The notes under the pieces are model-generated. The model had not been told where the DNA came from. It searched no databases and saw only the letters and a list, made by a program, of their open reading frames with translations. DNA of 64,000 bases from positions 297,600,466 through 297,664,465 of the forward strand of contig CM057009.1 of assembly GCA_029891345.1 (NCBI GenBank), given 5' to 3'. Position numbers and translations under genes: made by a program. How positions within the stretch are numbered: position 1 is the stretch's first letter; each line of letters starts with the position of its first letter. Below are positions 60,901-64,000 of this stretch, one piece after another. The stretch is from Dryococelus australis (Eukaryota > Arthropoda > Insecta > Phasmatodea > Phasmatidae).

Positions 60901-62932
60901 GTCGTGAAGCAGTCGGCAGTGAATTAAAATAACATTTGAAAGGTAGATTTTAATCACTACGATTAACCGCCCCCCCCCCCCGAGAGGCAATTACATTAGC
61001 CCAACGGCCTTGGCACATTGGAAACCTGCACTGATATTTTAAAAAAAGTGTGTTACTAATGGAACAATTACATGATTGACACGATCCCGGCGCTTTCGAT
61101 CTGGCGAGATTTGGGTGTGGTGCTGCACCTGGGAGACGAAGTTAATGTAAACGTTCATACAAGCTAATGACTATCAAAGCTACTTGGTGATTGGTGCAAA
61201 ACGGTCAAGGTCCAGAGGCATGTGAGGCAAGGCCACCCCCGTTAAGCGGCAGCGACCAACTGAAGAAAATCGCGGAGTCCCGTGAAAGCTCAGCCTAAAA
61301 GCAAGGGAGAGACATGCGAAAATAAAAAACACTGATAAAAAAGAAACAATTATACTGACATAACACAGTCCTTAATTATACAACATATTAACACTTGCTA
61401 CTTGACTTAAATAAACAAATTATTGGAAACAGAAAAATATATTGGCATTACATTTATTGTGCACTGTACTTTGAAAATGGTTCTGAGCTGTCGCTTTCAG
61501 TCCGTTGCTTTATCCATTTGGTTTGAAACATAACTAACATTGAATAAAATAGATTATTAAAATATATTACACCATATAATTTGAGTATTGTAGGGGGCAA
61601 TGGGTGGCTCGAGCTGGGCGAGTCCACTTTCACACCTTTGGGGGGGGGGGGTGTAACCATGCCTGAATGGTTAGAAAATAATAAAATCTCTGGCAAGACT
61701 TTTTAGACCGAATTTGAATGTGACTAGACACCTGCCAAAATTGCCTTGATGTTAAGATGCCCGCACACGCACTCACGTGGATGTAACACGTGTAGAGGGG
61801 ATGCACAAGGGGGGATACTGGAACTCTGGAGTCGTTGTAGCCCCCTCTCTGAATTCATTTCCCTGGTGGCAACTTTACTGGGGGGGGGGGGGGGGATAGG
61901 GGTTTGTTTGGCGGCAGTAGCCGACCCACATTACTAAGCCCTCAAAAGGTACCTCTTGAGGACATTAACGTAGGATGGTCACCTGACTCCGGCAGTATCA
62001 TTGGACGTCGTGCAGATAGGGTGCACACCTAGCACAATTTGCCGAAGCAGGAAACATGGAGGTGTAACCACCATGTTCGGGACGACTTCCCCTAGTAGAG
62101 AACGTGTCATAGCTGTGCAGATGTAGCGGGACGAACTTGCTAAGGGAGAGTGACATGGCACACATCAAATTGTTATAACATTTTGTTGAATAAGGTAATT
62201 AACTTCAAATGGTTTTAACAATAAGCTATATTCAAATTAATCCTGAAAACTTTGAATTCGTAATTGGAATATATACATAATATAATGGCAAAATAAACAT
62301 TTATATATTTAAATTTTACACGAATTAAAATGTTTACTATTTAAATCTTAATTATAGATATGTTTACTCTTTACTGTAAGGAAACTCATTTAATTCTGAA
62401 TATGTTGATTTTTTTCTGTCAAGTATGGCTGATAATCAAGCTCAGTGTATAACTTGCAGTATTTCACTGCGACTATCTATCTCACACACATATATCGCAG
62501 TAGAAAAATCGCACTCTGGTGGTGCACTTTCGAGTTCTCATTATCATTTCGTAACTTCCTTCGACAATCGATCGAGCAAGCGAGCTAAGTACTATAAGTG
62601 AGTTTCCTATTTCTGTTACGATAACAATCTGAATTGAACCTTCGTCATCCATTAGTCAATATTAAAAAATGTTTGTTCGACATACAAATACATAAATTAT
62701 TAGTAAATTAATTTTCTAAAAAAAAACCACATGGGAATGATAGACAATTTATCCACAATAACATACAATTATATCATTGTGTTTACGATCATCGTAAAAT
62801 TTTGATATTTTGTTATTTGTATCCTTGGCAATTTTGTGTTGTTTGCAATCTTATAAAAATATTGTTTGGTAACATAAGAAAAGAATTTTAATTCTTTTGT
62901 TTGAAGATTTTTTAGTAATTTTTTTTTTTTTT
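60901..62932. other. Intron stretch with C- and G-runs
   Basis: C-run at 60970-60980 and G-runs at 61640-61651 and 61880-61895. 61580-62160 is GC-richer. No gene or element recognised. Confidence 0.3.
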
Positions 62933-63350
62933 AGGCGAAGCTTGGGCCACTTTTCAAATAGGGCAATTAAAACATTTATGTAAAAATTGAAATATAAATT
63001 TTCATTGATTAACATTTAAAATTATTTTGAAAAACAATTATAAATATTGATGTTGAATTAAATACACATTTAAAACACAAACATCAATATTAAATAAATT
63101 ATGTCGTAGTGTACTCTTTTGAATAATTGCAAAACAAATTTTCAAATTAACGTTACATATTAAATTGACAAAAAATGCTATAAATAAATGAGTTTTTTAA
63201 ATAATGCGATGGGAAAATACACAATACTGAAATTTTTTTTAACATTTAAATAGTTAAATTCAATTTTTAAGAGTTAATTAGAAAAATATTAAAATGGAAA
63301 TAATAAAGATAAGACTTTTAATTATATGAAAAGTGGTTCAAGCTTCGCCT
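62933..63350. mobile_element. 418-bp MITE before the last exon
   Basis: Terminal inverted repeats AGGCGAAGCTTG-(GG/AA)-CCACTTTTCA at 62933-62956 and inverted at 63327-63350. The interior is very A/T-rich and non-coding. No convincing target duplication; the left side is a T-run. Confidence 0.78.
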
Positions 63351-63630
63351 GATGTATATTAGTGGTTATGTGTGTTGCAATGCTCGCAGTAACATATTTG
63401 TGTTTCTAGCAGCTCCAAAGTGTCATAAGATCGAAGCATGGGTATATGTAACTATGTCTAACTCAGTGTTAGTTTTTACCTGTGGTGTGAGATAACCCAA
63501 AGTGCAAAAAAAAAGTCTTCAGAAGTGTTTAATTAACTATGAAGCTACAACAACGCCAATCAAACGTTTTGAAAAATATTTATTTTCATAATATTTCAGT
63601 GTATGGTTTAATTGTAAATTTCTTTTGCAG
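63351..63630. other. Intron end before the catalytic-Glu exon
   Basis: Ends in a pyrimidine-rich stretch and TTTTGCAG. Nothing else seen. Confidence 0.4.
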
Positions 63631-63743
63631 ACACTTTCGTAACACCTTGAGCAAATCAGTCAACTGCTACACCCTGGAGATATCATTCTATGGTTACAAG
63701 AGGCCTAATGGCTCGGAATTTCTCACCTACACGGAAGAATCTT
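63631..63743 (+). CDS. AGBL4: Cytosolic carboxypeptidase (CCP6/AGBL4-like), catalytic-Glu exon
   Basis: Starts after TTTCTTTTGCAG; the first A completes an Arg codon with the AG from 45087, so GTARR continues directly into HFRNTLSKSVN and CYTLEISFYGY. The Glu of YTLE is the M14 catalytic base (Glu270 in carboxypeptidase A). Counting along the spliced product it lies 73 residues after the DLHAHS histidine, against 74 in carboxypeptidase A. The family then has YTEE(S/A)Y. Here TEES is followed by T|GTATCC, so a donor at 63744 would leave one T, and a following exon beginning AC would restore the Tyr. The frame is open to a TAG at 63872-63874, but that tail does not look like the family. I therefore place the exon end at 63743, with the last exon outside the window; an alternative terminal exon to 63874 cannot be excluded. 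Confidence 0.82.
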
Positions 63744-64000
63744 GTATCCTTTTGACGCAGCTACACTGCTATATGGAAGAACCAAATACCACCATGTTGA
63801 ACCGCCAAATAGTCAATCCCGCAATGAGAAAACAATTTTGTGAGAATTCACTATGGCAAATTTTTGTGGCGTAGAGAAAGTTATATTTCTATAAAGGTCA
63901 AATATTCGCGATTACGAACTCTGTAGCTACAACCAGTCTTTTTTTCGGGCACGACAAAAATTTACTTTGTGTTTGCAGCAAAGAAAAGTGGCATATTAGA
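63744..64000. other. Sequence after the last exon in window
   Basis: Begins with the proposed donor GTATCC. The open frame to 63874 is read as intron or as an alternative tail. No further exon seen. Confidence 0.4.

Larger units (their letters stand above)
45088..63630 (+). other. Intron of AGBL4-like gene, 18.5 kb
   Basis: Runs from donor GTACGC at 45088 to acceptor TTTCTTTTGCAG at 63619-63630, phase 2. No host exon was recognised inside. Its contents are an inverted-repeat pair, a 119-bp tandem array with a zinc-finger relic (copy C), the interrupted element copy B and a 418-bp MITE. Confidence 0.8.

Overview
The window is eukaryotic, most likely arthropod and probably insect, nuclear DNA: AT-rich, repeat-dense, with spliced coding sequence and very long introns. 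The AT-rich, transposon-filled introns and the mix of elements (Polinton, Tc1, SINE, MITE, microsatellites) fit a large insect genome. I see no operons, no CRISPR array and no bacterial gene.

Only one host gene can be supported. Three short + strand exons (3766-3857, 44977-45087, 63631-63743) join in phase to encode the zinc-carboxypeptidase core of a cytosolic carboxypeptidase of the CCP6/AGBL4 type, a deglutamylase. Exon one carries the zinc-ligand histidine (DLHAHS), exon two the KAGTARR segment and exon three the catalytic glutamate (YTLE). The introns between them are 41.1 kb and 18.5 kb. The 5' exons lie left of the window and at least one 3' exon lies right of it. Everything else is intron filled with mobile and tandem DNA.

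Layout: 3.2-7.7 kb holds three members of one MITE family around the first exon. 5.7-6.4 kb is a degenerate satellite that recurs at 38.4-40.4 kb. 8-18.4 kb has four copies of a tRNA-derived SINE, a DUF4817-like transposase relic, and a 5,059-bp Polinton/Maverick with a perfect 6-bp target-site duplication, ~210-230-bp terminal inverted repeats and decayed polymerase-B and double-jelly-roll capsid-like genes. 19.2-21.9 kb is minisatellites. 22.9-25.9 kb is a second, more decayed Polinton polymerase B. 27.2 kb is a large microsatellite palindrome. 30.8-37.6 kb is an A/C-skewed element (copy A) carrying a zinc-finger gene, a tRNA-Leu-like sequence and a ~500-bp hairpin. 38.07 kb is an array of nuclear-receptor DR1-like sites. 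41.0-42.5 kb is a decayed Tc1 transposon sitting in a microsatellite. 49.9-52.0 kb is a 119-bp tandem repeat next to a third relative of the zinc-finger gene (copy C). 54.0-60.9 kb is a second copy (B) of the 33.7-37.6 kb element, interrupted by a 2.25-kb TG...CA insertion and a ~1.1-kb LINE-like insertion. 62.9-63.35 kb is a MITE just before the last exon.

The best candidate for something undescribed is the A/B/C family. It is a repeated unit encoding a four-finger CX2CX12HX3-4(H/C) protein behind a similar TATA motif. In A and B it is linked to a tRNA-Leu-like sequence and a long hairpin. I could not assign it to a known transposon class.
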